In this document: positions 34,690 through 46,168 of the stretch, one piece after another | How positions within the stretch are numbered: the first letter of the stretch is position 1 | How the letters are laid out: each line of letters opens with the position of its first letter | Origin: Voacanga thouarsii | Lineage: Eukaryota > Streptophyta > Magnoliopsida > Gentianales > Apocynaceae | Reading direction: 5' to 3' | Assembly (NCBI GenBank): GCA_026120185.1 | Contig: JANUWF010002128.1 | Location: forward strand, 310,001 to 374,000 | DNA: 64,000 bases | Translations under genes and position numbers: made by a program | The notes under the pieces: model-generated | What the model was told of the DNA's origin: nothing | Seen by the model: only the letters and a program-made list of their open reading frames with translations | Database searches by the model: none

Positions 34690-35896
34690 ATTTCGAAAAC
34701 CCTAGCCACCAGAAATAATTTTGCTAGCATAGAATTCCTGTGACTTGAGTGTAGTCCTCATGTGGATTGTATCAGTGGCAATCTCACATTCAGATTGTAG
34801 GGGCTTGAAAGAAGAATTTTTCTTCTCTGGTTAGCAATTATCTAAGTACAATTAATTTGCTGGATTGCATCTTCAACAAAAGAAGAAATTTTGTTTACAG
34901 AAATAACACCATAGGTAATTATCTTGTCATTTTCTTTGATCTATTCACTGCATATATGGTGTTTCGTGGTGTCATTTTACTTTTTAATTCCACTTGTAGT
35001 ATGATTGTAGGATCGCAAAACACAATGACACTCACTTAAAAGAGGCAGTAGGAGTAAATTAGAACTTACTGAAGTTCAAGAAAAATAAACAAATATAGAT
35101 CAACAGTCTGATCCTATATTTATGGAGAGAACAGATGAAATTTCGTCTACACAAGAACCTCGTAGGTCGAGTGTGATATGTGTAGCACCTGAGAGATATA
35201 GATTTCTCATACGTGACCACATGACATATTGCTTATAAATGAAGATGAGTCTACTATTTACAAGGATGCATGTTAATGGAACAAGTTCATTAGATGTCCT
35301 AGTTATAAGATAATCACATGGATAACTATTTAGTGCCAGTGATATAATCTCAATATAGCAAACGTGCAAGTATCCTTAGACTTGAGATCTCCAATGCACT
35401 TTATTTGCTGAGCATTATACTTTGATTCCAACCTCTGGAGCTCGATCGAGGGCTATATATGGGAAGGATATTGGGTACATTATGAGGTAAACTAAAGTAG
35501 TTGAGATGGTCAATAAAAGATTCACCACTCCTAATAATAGGGGCAGATATCTCACAGCCACTTGTAGGAATTACTACTCGAGAAGTCCTTAGCCAAGGTG
35601 ATTGTGTATTGGAAATAGTTCCAATTGATACACATCTAGAGTAGTGGGTTCCTGGTACAAGTACTATTATATTCGGGCCAAAATTAATTCTGGAGAGAGT
35701 TGGCACTAATTCCATACTCCAAACCGAATGAGATATTGTATGGTGAAATGAGCTACTTGTAATGTAGTTTGTTATTGAAGGGTTAATGTCAAGCCACTTA
35801 ACTTCCTGGACTCTTGGGTGGTCATAAGATGTTGCTAGATACCGCTCATGATATGGGAATATAGGTTTTATTAACCAATCTTGACTCGAATTAATA
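34690..35896 (+). mobile_element. Copia family B/C remnant, plus strand, collapsed
   Basis: Three pieces lie in a row. 34690-34990 resembles the end part of the family LTR (CCCTAGCC near 34704, TTTGCTGGATTGCATCTT at about 34856). 35040-35262 is a pol linker. 35270-35896 is a middle piece of the LTR in plus orientation, matching the inverse of 35900-36500. Gag, integrase and RT are gone. The right border is an inverted junction with the 3' LTR of the minus-strand element. Confidence 0.6.
35040..35262 (+). pseudogene. Copia pol linker fragment (integrase-RT junction)
   Basis: In one frame it reads MERTDEISSTQEPRRSS, then APERYRFLIRDH, the same segment as ERIDELSNTQEPRRSSRI and PERYGFLISDH in the minus-strand element near 38380-38290. 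A stop precedes MKMSLLFT, and the sequence then passes straight into LTR sequence at about 35265. It is a short leftover of pol. Confidence 0.75.
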
Positions 35897-36846
35897 AAAC
35901 CCATATTCCTGTATCCTGAGCGGTATCTAGCAACACATCATGACCACTCAAGAGTCTAGGAAGTCAAGTAGCTTGACATGAACCCTACAATAACAAACTT
36001 CAGTGTAATTAACTCCTTTTACCATACAATATCTCATTCGGTTTGGAGTATGGAATTAGTGCCAACTCCCTCCAGAATTAATTTTGGCCCGAATACAACA
36101 GTACTTGTACTAGGAACCCACTACTCTAGATATGTATCTATTTGAACTATTTTCAATACACAATCGCCTTGGCCAAGGACTTTTTGAGTAGTAATTCCTG
36201 CAAGTGGTAATGAGATATTTGCCCGTACTATTAGGAGTGGTGAATCCTTTATTGACCCTCTCAAGTACTTTCGTTTACCTCACAATGTACCCAATATCCA
36301 TCCCATAGGTGGCCCTCGATCGAGTTTCGGAGATTGGAATCAAAGTACAATGCTTAGCAAACAAAGTACCTTAGAGATCTCAAGTCTAAGGAGAATTCCA
36401 CGTTTGTTATATTAAGATTATATCACTAGCACTAAATAGTTATCCATGTGATTATCTTATAACTACGTCATCTAATGAACTTGCTCCGTTAACAAGTATC
36501 TATGTGTTAACTTTGAGTATCTCAATACTCACGGATATGAGTACCACTGTCTGATCAAATCAGGAAGTCTAACACATGCTAGTCTTAATACATTAATAAT
36601 GTCCTATCTCATTAATATTATGACTAGGGACTATTTAAGTATTAACACTATACAGTGTAGTAGGAATCTCATATCATGATATCTATCATAATTTCCTTAA
36701 CACAGTGTTGTTCTACGGACTTTATCGAACAGTTATATTACTTAAAAGTAAACAAAAGAAACTATAAGATAAATAATGCCTTTTATTAAAATAAAATGTG
36801 TCATATACAATATACAAGTGATTGCCTCTAGGGAACTACACTAAAA
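35897..36846 (-). mobile_element. 3' LTR of the minus-strand copia element B (truncated)
   Basis: On the minus strand it follows the purine tract AAGTGGGAG and starts near TTTTAGTGTAGTTCCC, a mutated form of TGTTAGTGTTGTGCCC. It covers about the first 950 bases of the 1,724 bp LTR seen at 42243-43966, then stops at the inverted junction near 35897. Confidence 0.8.
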
Positions 36847-36849
36847 AAC

Positions 36850-36860
36850 TCCCACTTGCA
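36850..36860 (-). other. Polypurine tract of copia B
   Basis: The minus strand reads GCAAGTGGGAGTT just before the LTR start. AAGTGGGAG is the usual copia form. Confidence 0.75.
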
Positions 36861-36984
36861 CTAGAGTCAATCATTCATATATCTAATACTGAATGACTTT
36901 ACATGACAATCAAGTTTCTTTTGGGATAGTGCTTTCATAAGCGTGTCAGCTATGTTCTCATGCATGGGAACTCTCTCTATCTTT

Positions 36985-37517
36985 ATTTCTTCAGCTGCTT
37001 TAGAAACGGCCATGTACAAAGCTATTATCACAGAGTCGGCAATAGTCTCTCATTTAGAACTTTTTCAACTTATTGCCCCTTTGCACAAAGAAAACATATA
37101 GCCGGATTGTGATTTGAAATCATCTTTGTCAGATTGAAAACTGGCATCAGTATACCAGTTTTTTTTCAAATCACCTTCTCCATATACTAAGAACAGATCC
37201 TTAGTCCATTGTAAGTACTTAAGAATATTCTTTATAGCTGCCCAATGACCCTCACCAGGGTCAGATTGGTATCTGCTCGTTAAACTGAGAGCACAAGATG
37301 CATTGAGCCTAGTACATATCATAGCATAAATGATAGATCTAACTGTTGAGGCATATGGAATCTTACTCATGTGATCCCTTTCAACTTGTGTCTTGGGAGA
37401 CATCGACTTTGAAAGGCTTACACCATGTGATATAGGTAAGAATCCCTTTTTGGATTGATCCATGCTAAACCTCTTTAGCACTTTATCTATGTATATAGAC
37501 TGTGAAAGACCAAGCAA
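36985..37517 (-). pseudogene. Copia B RNase H, internally deleted
   Basis: The frame has LGLSQSIYIDKVL, then PYASTVRSIIYAMICTRL, SLTSRYQSDPGEGHWAAIKN and WYTDASFQSDKDD, with the first catalytic Asp in TDAS. After GAIS a stop replaces Trp of WKSSK. The next text, ADSVIIALYMAVSKAAEE, runs directly into IKIERVPMHENIADTLMKAL. The family normally has about 60 residues between these, including YCDNNGA and the HLIREI block, so part of the catalytic core is missing. Confidence 0.85.
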
Positions 37518-38436
37518 CCATTTGGATTCTATCTCTATAGATCCTTATTCCAAGAATATAAGTTACTTCTCCAAGGTCTTTCATGGAGAATTGTTTGGAC
37601 AACCAAATTTTAACCGTTTGCAAGACAGGTATATCGTTTCCTATTAGCAATATCTCATCTACATAAAGTAATAAAAAAACGATTACACTCCTACTAACCT
37701 TCTTGTATACACAAGGCTCATCTATGTGTTGAATGAAACCAAACTCTTTAATTGTTTCATCAAAACGGATGTTCCAACTCCTAGAAGCCTGCTTAAGTCC
37801 ATAAATGGACCTTTGCAGCTTGCACACCTTTGTGCTATCATTGGATGTGAAACCCTCAGGTTGTGTCATGTATACTTCAGCGGTCAAATTTCCATTTAGG
37901 AAAGCTATTTTCAGATCCATTTGCCAAATCTCATAATCATGATGAGCAGCAATGGCTAGGAGTATTCTGATGGATTTCAACATGGCTACTGGCGAGAAGG
38001 TTTCATCATAGTCAATACCATGTTGTTGACTATAACCCTTTACCACTAGTAGTGCTTTACAAGTAACTAAGTTACCATCCATGTCCGTATTCTTCTTGAA
38101 AATCCACTTGCACCCAATAGGTTTAATTCCTTTGGGTGGATCAGCCAAAGTCCATACTTGGTTGTCGTACATGGAATCCATCTCTGATAACATAGCCTCA
38201 AGCCATTTGCCAGATTCTGAACTATTCAAAACATCGTTGTAGGTAGTAGGCTCATCTTCATCTATGAGCAATACTTTATTGTGGTCACTAATGAGAAATC
38301 CATATCTCTCAGGTTCCACATGTATCCTACTAGATCTACGAGGTTCTTGTGTATTAGAAAGTTCATCTATTCTCTCAATGAATGTGGGGTTAGATGGTTG
38401 ATCCTTGTTTCTTTCGGATATCCCACAAATAAACAC
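37483..38436 (-). pseudogene. Copia B reverse transcriptase (YVDE)
   Basis: This 317-codon frame is the longest in the window. It has the RRSSRI linker, MLSEMDSMYDNQVWTL, GCKWIFKKNTD, KGYSQQHGIDYDETFSPVA, WQMDLKIAFLNG, EGFTSNDSTKVCKLQRSIY and ASRSWNIRFD. The active-site box at about 37670-37640 reads YVDEILLIGND, where the family has YVDD, so the second metal-binding Asp is Glu. It ends LGEVTYILGIRI. The upstream start is arbitrary because the ancestral protein is one polyprotein. It would copy element RNA, but the Glu change should impair it. Confidence 0.9.
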
Positions 38437-38439
38437 TTG

Positions 38440-39626
38440 TCAGACTTACTATCATGTTTGTCTGATTGTGGCCTTTTGACAAAGGCAGGACAACCCTATA
38501 CTCGCAAGTGAGATATCATTGGTCTCTTACCAAAGAACATCTCAAATGGGGTAGTATCAACCGATTTTGTAGAAACTCTGTTTAATATATAAACAAATGT
38601 CTCTAGCGCATGCCCCCAAAACAATTTTGGTAGGTTTGCAGAAGCCATCGTGGTCCGTACCATGTCTAGCAGGGTTTGATTCATTCTCTCAGATACACCG
38701 TTATGTTAAGGTGTATGTGCTAGAGTTCATCGAGATAATATCTCATTATCTCAAAAATAACTCAGAAACTCTTGGCTCAAGTACTCTACTCCTGGATCAG
38801 ATCTTAGAGTCCTAATACTCTTGCCAATTTGTTTCTCTATATCATTCTTGAAGTCTTTGAACCTTTCAAAGGCCACAGATTTGTATTTCATTAAATACAA
38901 ATACCCATATCGTGAGAAATCATCGATAAATGTTATGAAATAGTTAAAACCTCCTCTAGCTTGTATTGACATTGGGCCACATACATCAGAATGTATAAGT
39001 TCTAATAACTCCTTAGTCCATTTTATTTTTCTTAGAAAATGAGTTTTAGTCATTTTTCCTAGTAAACAAGGTTCACATGTGCCATATGATTCATAATCAA
39101 ATGACTCTAAGTTTCGAAGCTTGTGTAACTTAGAAATATGATTTTTGTTTACACGGCCCAAACGATAATGCCATAAGTAAGAGGTGTTAGAGCTATCAAT
39201 TTTAGGTTTCTTATATTTTATATTGAGAACTGGATTATCCAAGTCTAGAACATATAAACCATTAACCAAAGTTGCTGAACCATAGTGAATATCATTCAAA
39301 GAAAAAGAACAACATTTATTCTAAAATATTAAATGAAATCCACATAAGTCTAAACACGCAACAGAGATAATGTTTTTCATTAAAACTGGTACATAATAAT
39401 AGTTTTTCAGTTCAAGAATTAATCCCCAAGGCAGGTTCAGCTTGTATGTCCCCACAGTAAGTGCAGCAACCTTTGCTCCATTTGCAACACGTAGGTCCAC
39501 GTCGTCTTTCTCTAGCCTTCTACTGCTCTTTACCCTCGGCAAGTTATTGCACAAATGAGATTCACATCCTATATCTAATACCCATATCTCATTTCTAAAT
39601 GCACTATTTATCTCAAACATAAACAT
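38440..39626 (-). pseudogene. Copia B protease, GAG-pre-integrase and integrase (broken)
   Basis: Protease: WVLDIGCESHLCNN holds the catalytic motif as D-I-G instead of D-S/T-G. A stop at about 39319 follows GFHLIF. GAG-pre-integrase: YLWHYRLGRVNKNHI and CEPCLLGKMTK give the complete His-Cys finger. Integrase core: LIHSDVCGPM (first Asp), FITFIDDFSRYGYLYLM, LRSDPGVEYLS (second Asp) and, after stops near 38750 and 38705, ERMNQTLLDMVR (Glu). The C-terminal part has FWGHALETFVYILNRV and PFEMFFGKRP. Confidence 0.9.
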
Positions 39627-39665
39627 ACCTGAAGCAGAAGTGGAAGTGCTTGTAAGCTTCTTCTT

Positions 39666-40463
39666 CTACTTCTTGTCCTTAATGGTCTCCAAGTAGGCTT
39701 TGTATTTGCGCCTCCAGTGGCCTATCTTCCCACAATGATGGCATGGGCCCTTGGTAGCTGCGTCTTTCTTGTTCACACCACATTCCGGCTTCATTGGAGC
39801 ATTCTTCTTCTTCTTTTGAGCTTTCTTAGAAGAGGAATATCCTACCATTAAAACTGCATTGGAATCCTTCTTCATGGAGGACTCCGCAGTCTTGAAAAGA
39901 TCGATCAATTCAGGAATGGTGGACTCAATCTTGTTCATCTAATAGTTGATCACAAATTGTGAGAAACTATTTGGCAAAGATTGTAGAATTAAGTAAACAC
40001 TTAAGTCATGATTCATTGCACACCAAATAGATCCAAGCTTCTTTATCAAACCCAGCATCTTCAGCCCGTGAGTGGCTACAAAAGAACCCTCTGCCATTTT
40101 ACAATGAAATAGTTGCTTCGAGATCTCATATATCTCAGTTTTGGCTTGGGCATCAAACAGCTCTCGAAGACGTAAAATGATCGATTGAGCATCCATATGC
40201 TCGTGCTGTTTTTGCAACTCAAGAGTCATGGAAGCCAGCATAATACATGATGATGTATCACTATCCTACTTGTGCCTCTTGTGGACAGTATGCTCATCAG
40301 CATGAGCATCTTAGGCTAGTGGTGGTGGAATAGAAGCATCTACCACGTAGAGCAACTTTTTCGATTTGAGAATGATTCTCAAATTTCTATACCAGTCGAG
40401 ATAGTTTGATTCGGCTATCTTGTTGGTTTCTAAGATGCTACGTAAGTTTAGGTTTGTTGACAT
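39666..40463 (-). pseudogene. Copia B gag (UBN2-type, zinc knuckle)
   Basis: The start is ATG at 40463-40461, followed by STNLNLRSILE and SNYLDWYRNLRIILKSKKLLY. The middle matches gag of copia D (MTLELQKQHEHMDAQSIILRL). The knuckle is CHHCGKIGHWRRKY, with the last Cys changed to Tyr. In-frame stops occur near 40313 and at 39939. The frame ends in LETIKDKK followed by TAG at 39668-39666, after which the same frame continues to protease. Gag packages the element RNA into particles. Confidence 0.88.
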
Positions 40464-42228
40464 GATGTAAGTGACCTAGATGTAAAGATAGAGAGCATTA
40501 GTTACTTGTATATGCACATGATATGCAAATAATTAGGACTTTAATTAAGCACATTTTTACTCCACTATTTTACTCAAACCAATAGCCCCCACTACTGATT
40601 TGGGAAAACCCGTTGGAAGCTTTTCTAGTGGTCTGGTATCCAAATTCCTCAAAAATAACATTGGGTTTGCCCAACAAGCCACCCTTAAGTTCATTGGTAG
40701 GTATCCAATACCAATTACATCCTATGTAACTACCGGGTCATTGGGTGATTAACAGCTTTTAATCTTAAAGCCTTTTGGGCTAGCCCAACTTTTCCTCTAA
40801 ATTTCATTATGCTTGAGTTTGCCCAACTGGGATAAAGAATTTAGTTAATCCTGACCCATTAATCAGGAATTTTATTCCAAAGGAATTTAATTCCATAGCA
40901 TGAACATGCCCGATGTCAAGTAGGCTTGGGTTTGCCTAACAACATGGTCTTGAAAAAGGACTCTCGTTCTTATTATATTAACGGAAGAAATTAGATTTAA
41001 TATTAATTGAGGGATTTGTTCCTTTTAGTTATTTCATTGAATGACATGCATAAAAATCAATAAATCACATAATTGATAATCATGGTAATAAAGCGATTAC
41101 GTGGTATGGTTATGGACTTTATCCTAAATTAATTTCTTTGAGTCATAAAAGATATTAATATAATTAACCCTATGTGTTCATGGATGATTTAAGTTGAAGG
41201 TCTTACCTTCTCGCCTTGTTTTGGTTGCCATCTCCAAAATTGAAATAATTCTACTCCTATCTAACCTATGTAAACTAATTACATAATTTCCTAAAAAGAG
41301 AAAACCTCGAGTTACATTCGAGGGGAGTTAGAAGAGAAGAGAATTACACAAGAATTCTAGAGAAGGTAGGACACGCAGGCCCTATTTCATATAAAACCAA
41401 AACTATAAAATGCATGAACATATATAATTGGTTTTAGTCCATAACCATCCACCATGCCATCACCTATGCTAAAACAAAATAAACATATAACTTTTATAAT
41501 TCCAAAATCACTATTTTGAAAAAATAAAACAAATTCTAAAATCAATATTTTAGAAAAATACATTAATTTTATATTTTCAAAATTACTATTTTGAAAAATA
41601 AAATTGTTTATCTCAAAACTAATTTTGAGAAAATGCTTTTGGGTCCTGTCTCACAACGACAACGACGATCCCACTTTGGTTTGAAGGACAGAGCCGGCGC
41701 CGGCTCTGGCCTGGTTTTAAAAAAAAAAATTCTTCCAAAAATAATTTTTTGACATTCGTGAAACAGAATGGAACTAGCGTCGGCTTGGAGGCCAAAGCCG
41801 GCGCCGACTGTATTCGGGAACAGTGGCGGCGATTTTGAAAAATTTTCTAGAAATAGTTTCTGGTGTCCTAATCTTCTATAGAATTTTAGTGAGAACAATT
41901 CTCAATAGAATTTTTTGTTTTGAAGCTCAAAATAACAACCAATTTGTTAGTTTAGACAAAACAAAACAGAAAATCAAATTCACAAGATGAAATGGAGGGC
42001 AACATCCATGTTGCAAGAAAACATTTTTCCAGCAGAATTTTTTAGCACCAAAGAAAGCATCTTTTCAAAATATGCTGCGACTTTCACACAATCATATTGT
42101 GCTACGGACCTAATCCATAATGATCAAAACGATTTCGACTTGAGTGAAAATAAATTTCACAGTAAACAAAGATAAACACAAAAACAATTTTTCATGCCAA
42201 AACAATATCCGTAGACCACACATAGCAT
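40464..42228 (-). other. Copia B 5' leader (untranslated)
   Basis: This is 1.76 kb between the primer site and gag, without a credible gene. It repeats GGGTTTGCCCAAC-like phrases (40657, 40812, 40925), carries AT-rich foldbacks around 41505-41630 and holds a strikingly GC-rich island at 41660-41840 with a perfect 20 bp palindrome. Packaging or dimerisation signals would be expected here. Confidence 0.7.
41689..41708. repeat. Perfect 20 bp GC-rich palindrome in the copia leader
   Basis: CAGAGCCGGCGCCGGCTCTG is its own reverse complement. It sits in AT-rich surroundings. A second related hairpin follows at about 41775-41815 (GTCGGCTTGGAGGCC..AAGCCGGCGCC). Confidence 0.95.
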
Positions 42229-42242
42229 GGCTATGATACCAC
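42229..42242 (-). other. Primer binding site of copia B
   Basis: The minus strand reads GTGGTATCATAGCC immediately after the LTR end ACCAACA. It matches the initiator-Met primer site TGGTATCAGAGCC except for one base. Confidence 0.85.
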
Positions 42243-43966
42243 TGTTGGTTATCTCGGGCTCCTATCGTATACGGTGCAGTGGAAAATAAAATGAGATACA
42301 ATCCTAAGACCCGTCTATGTGTGGAAAATAAGACATAAAGCCAATAAAGGCAGCAACTTTTTACCTTTGGGTAATCGTCCAAAGAACAAAAGTTCTTCTT
42401 CTAGTCAGGGCGCGATCCAGCAATCCTCGTGATCAACCTCCACGTAAGTCAAGCGTCTAACCACTATAATCACAGTGTGTGATTATCTCTAATAGTGATC
42501 CACACAGAGGATACACTCAACCACAAAAATTTCCTGTGCTAGTAGAAAAATATGGCGGATAGGGTTCTTTGATCAGGATCAAATCGAGAGAGAGAAGAGA
42601 GGAAGCTGTTATTTCGTGGCTCTTGGTTTTTTATGTGTGTATTCAGCTAGGGTTTTCGTGTTTTATATCTACTATATATTACACAAAATTCCCTCCCAAA
42701 ACTGAGAGTTATAATTCTATTAGAATTCCCTAATTGTAATTAGAAACATAAAGTTCTCACAATTACAACTTAAATCCCAAATTATAACTAATTGTAATTT
42801 GTCCACAACAACTTTTCTTTCTCTCAATCAGCCCCACTATGTTATCAAATAATATCTTGAGTATATAATCCTCTATTATGTGTGACCTATTGGGTTTCCC
42901 AGTCAGTTGGTAGAGAGCATGAATTAATCCAAACGTCTTTGAGATTAATAATCCATAATTAATAAAAATTAATCATATTAATTCTAATTATGATTGGTTT
43001 AATAATTCATCAATTAATAAAGCCATATTCCCATATCATGAGTGGTATCTAGCAACACATTATGACCACCCAAGAGTCCAAGAAGTCAAGTAGCTTGACA
43101 TGAACCCTTCAATAACAAATTTTAGTGCAATTAACTCCTTTAACCATACAATATCTCATTCCGTTTGGAGTACGAAATTAGTGCCAACTCCCTCCAGAAT
43201 TAATTCTGGCCCGAATACAATAATACTTGTACCAAGTACCCACTACTTTAGATGTGTATCAATTGAAACTATTTTTAATACACAATTGCCTTGGCCAAGG
43301 TCCTTCGAGTAGTAATTCCTATAAGTGGACGTGAGATATTCGCCCCTACTATTAGGAGTGGTGAATCCTTTATTGACCATCTCAACTACTTTCGTTTACC
43401 ACATAATGTACCCAATATCCATCCCATAGGCGACCCTCAATCGAGCTCCGGAGATTGAAATCAAAGTACAAAGCTCAGCAAATAAAGTACCATGGAGATT
43501 TTAAGTCTAAGGATACTTGCACGTTTGCTATGTTGAGATTATATCACTGGCACTAAATAGTTATCCATGTGATTATATTAAAGCTAGGTCATCCAATGAA
43601 CTTATTCCATTAACAAGCATCCATGTGTTAACTTTGAGTATCTCAATACTCACGATTATAAGAACCACCGCCTGATCAAATCAGGAAGTCTAACACATGC
43701 TAGTTTTAATGTATTAATGATGTCCTGTCTCATTAATATTATGACTAGGGACTATTTAATTACTAACACCATCCAGAGTAGTAGGAATCTCATATCATGA
43801 TCTCTAACATGATTTCCTTAGCACAGTATTGCACTTGGGACTTTATCAAACAGTTATATAACATAAAAAAAACAAAAGAAACTATAAGATAAATAATGCA
43901 TTTTATTAAAATAAAAGGTGTCATATACAATGTACAAGTGATTACCTCTAGGGCACAACACTAACA
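42243..43966 (-). mobile_element. 5' LTR of copia B (1,724 bp)
   Basis: On the minus strand it starts TGTTAGTGTTGTGCCC at 43966 and ends GAGATAACCAACA at 42243, next to the primer site. The terminal part contains a GTCTTATTTTCCACAC-like phrase and GCACCGTATACGATA. It serves as the reference LTR for the other copies of this family. Confidence 0.9.
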
Positions 43967-45835
43967 TTGTTTTCTATACATAGGCGGGTCCTGGGATGGT
44001 ATCTCGTTTTATTTTCCGCTGCACCGTATAGGATACGAGCCTGAGATACCCAAGAAAAGATAGGTAAAAAGATGTTACATTTGTTATCTTTTTGTCTTAT
44101 TTTCCAAACACATGCAGATGTTGGGATTGTATCTTGTTTTATTTTTCCGCTGCACCGTAAAGGATACGAGCCTGAGATACCCAACAGTGTATCAATTGGA
44201 ACTGTGTCTAATACAATGACGCCTTGGCCAAGGACTTCTTGAGTAGTAATTTTTACAAGTGGCAGTGACATATTCGCCCCTACTATTAGGGGTGGTGAAT
44301 CCTTTATTGACTCTTTCAACTACTTTCGTTTACCTCACAATGTACAAAATATCCATCCTATAGGCCACCCTCGATCATGCTCCAGAAATTGGAATCAAAG
44401 TACAAAGCTCAGCAAATAAAGTACCATGGAGATCTCAAGTCTTAGGATATTTACACGTTTGCTATGTTGAAATTATATCACTGGCACTAAATAGTTATCC
44501 ATGTGATTATCTCAAAGCTAGGTCATCCAATAAACTTGTTCCATTAACAAACATCCATGTGTTAACTTTGAGTATCTCAATACTCACGGTTATGAGAACC
44601 ACTGCCTGATCAAATCAGGAAGTCTAACACATGTTAGTCTTAATGCATTAATGATGTCTTGTCTCATTAATATTATGACTAGGGCTTATTTAAGTATTAA
44701 CACCATCTAGTGCAGTAGGAATCTTGTATCATGATCTCTATCATGATTTCTTTAACACAGTGTTGTATTAGGGACTTTATCAAACCATTATATTACTTAA
44801 AGTAAACAAAAGAGACTGTAAGATAAATAATACCTTTTATTAAAATAAAATGTGTCATATACAATGTACAAGTGGTTACCTCTAGGGCACAACACTAACA
44901 TTGTTTTCCGCACATAGGTGGGTCTTGGAATGGTATCTTGTTTTATTTTTCGCTGTGTCGTATAGGATACGAGCCAGAGGTACCCAACAAAAGAAAGGTA
45001 AAAAGATATTACCATTGTTACCTTTATATCTTGTTTTCCAAACATACGCAGATCCTAAGATGGTATCTCGTTTTATTCTTTTACTACGCCGTATAGAATA
45101 CGAGCCTGAAATACCCAACAGTGTATCGATTGGAGTTGTTTCCAATACACAGACACTTTGGCTAAGACCTTCTCGAGTAGTAATTCCTACAAGTGGCCGT
45201 AACATATTCGCCCCTACTATTAGGAGCGGTGAATCCTTTATTGACCCTCTCAACTACTTTTGTTTACCTCACAATATACCTAATATCCATCCCATTGGTG
45301 GCCTTCGATCTGGCACCAGATATTGGAATCAATGCACATTTTTTTACAAACAAAGTACCTTGGAGATCTCAAGTCGAAGGATATTTTCATGTTTGCTATA
45401 TTGAGATTATATCATTGGCACTAAATAGTCATCCATGTGATCATCTCATAGCTAGGTCATCTAATGTACTTGTTCCATTAACAAGCATCCATGTGTTAAC
45501 TTTGAGTATCTCAATACTCACAGATATGAGAACCACCGCCTGATCAAATCAGGAAGTCTAACACATGCTAGTCTTAATGCATGAATGATGTACTATCTTA
45601 TTAGTACCATGAGAAGAGACTATTTAAGTACTAACACTATACAGTGTAGTAGGAATCTCATAACAGGATCTCTATTACGATTTTCTTAACACAGTGTTGT
45701 ACGAGGGACTTTATCTAACAATTATATTACATAAAGGTAAACAAAAGAAACTGTAAGGTAAACGAGGCCTTTTATTAAAATAAAATGTGTCATATACAAC
45801 GTACAAGTGATTGACTCTAGGGCATAACACTAACA
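43967..45835. repeat. Two tandem ~934 bp units of rearranged copia LTR
   Basis: Unit 1 is 43967-44900 and unit 2 is 44901-45835. Each has two LTR-end modules in plus orientation (the second ends GAGATACCCAACA at 44186, or AATACCCAACA at 45120). About 715 bases of the LTR start in minus orientation follow, ending in AACACTAACA. The same LTR-start segment (43253-43966) lies in the 5' LTR just left, so that piece occurs three times at 934-935 bp spacing. Confidence 0.85.
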
Positions 45836-46105
45836 CATTGTGCTTTGATTCCAATATCTGGAGCCAGATCGAGGGCCGCTATGGGATGGATATTGGGTAC
45901 ATTGTGAGGTAACCTATAATAGTTGAGAGGGTCAATAAAGGATTCACCTCTCCTAATAGTAGAAGCAAATATCTCATGTCCACTTGTAAGAATTATTACT
46001 CGAGAAGTCCTTGGCCAAGGCGACTGTGAATTAGAAATAGTTCCAATTAATACACATCTAGAGTAGTGGGGTTCCTGTAGCAGTACTATTTATATTCGGG
46101 CCAGA

Positions 46106-46107
<2 letters not shown>

Positions 46108-46160
<53 letters not shown>

Positions 46161-46168
46161 AACACACA
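46108..46168. repeat. (TA)n(CA)n microsatellite in the copia C LTR
   Basis: A TA run is followed by a CA run. It sits exactly at the centre of the palindrome CCAGAATT-AATTCTGG, which is uninterrupted in other copies (for example 43195-43210). Confidence 0.95.

Larger units (their letters stand above)
36846..43966 (-). mobile_element. Copia element B: 5' LTR, leader, gag and pol
   Basis: This is the most complete element in the window. On the minus strand the order is LTR 43966-42243, primer site, a 1.76 kb leader, gag, protease, integrase, RT, RNase H, purine tract, and a truncated 3' LTR beyond 36846. Stops, a catalytic RT change and an RNase H deletion make it inactive. Relatives lie at 34690-35896, 43967-50796 and 62352-64000. 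Confidence 0.92.

Noticed and set aside
35401..35904. Calling the 167-codon frame a gene
   Set aside because: It is antisense within an LTR and broken in sister copies (for example a TAG at about 35963). It is kept as a finding only.
43967..45835. CRISPR-like or classical satellite array
   Set aside because: The repeats are two ~934 bp units of identifiable LTR pieces, not short regular repeats with unique spacers.
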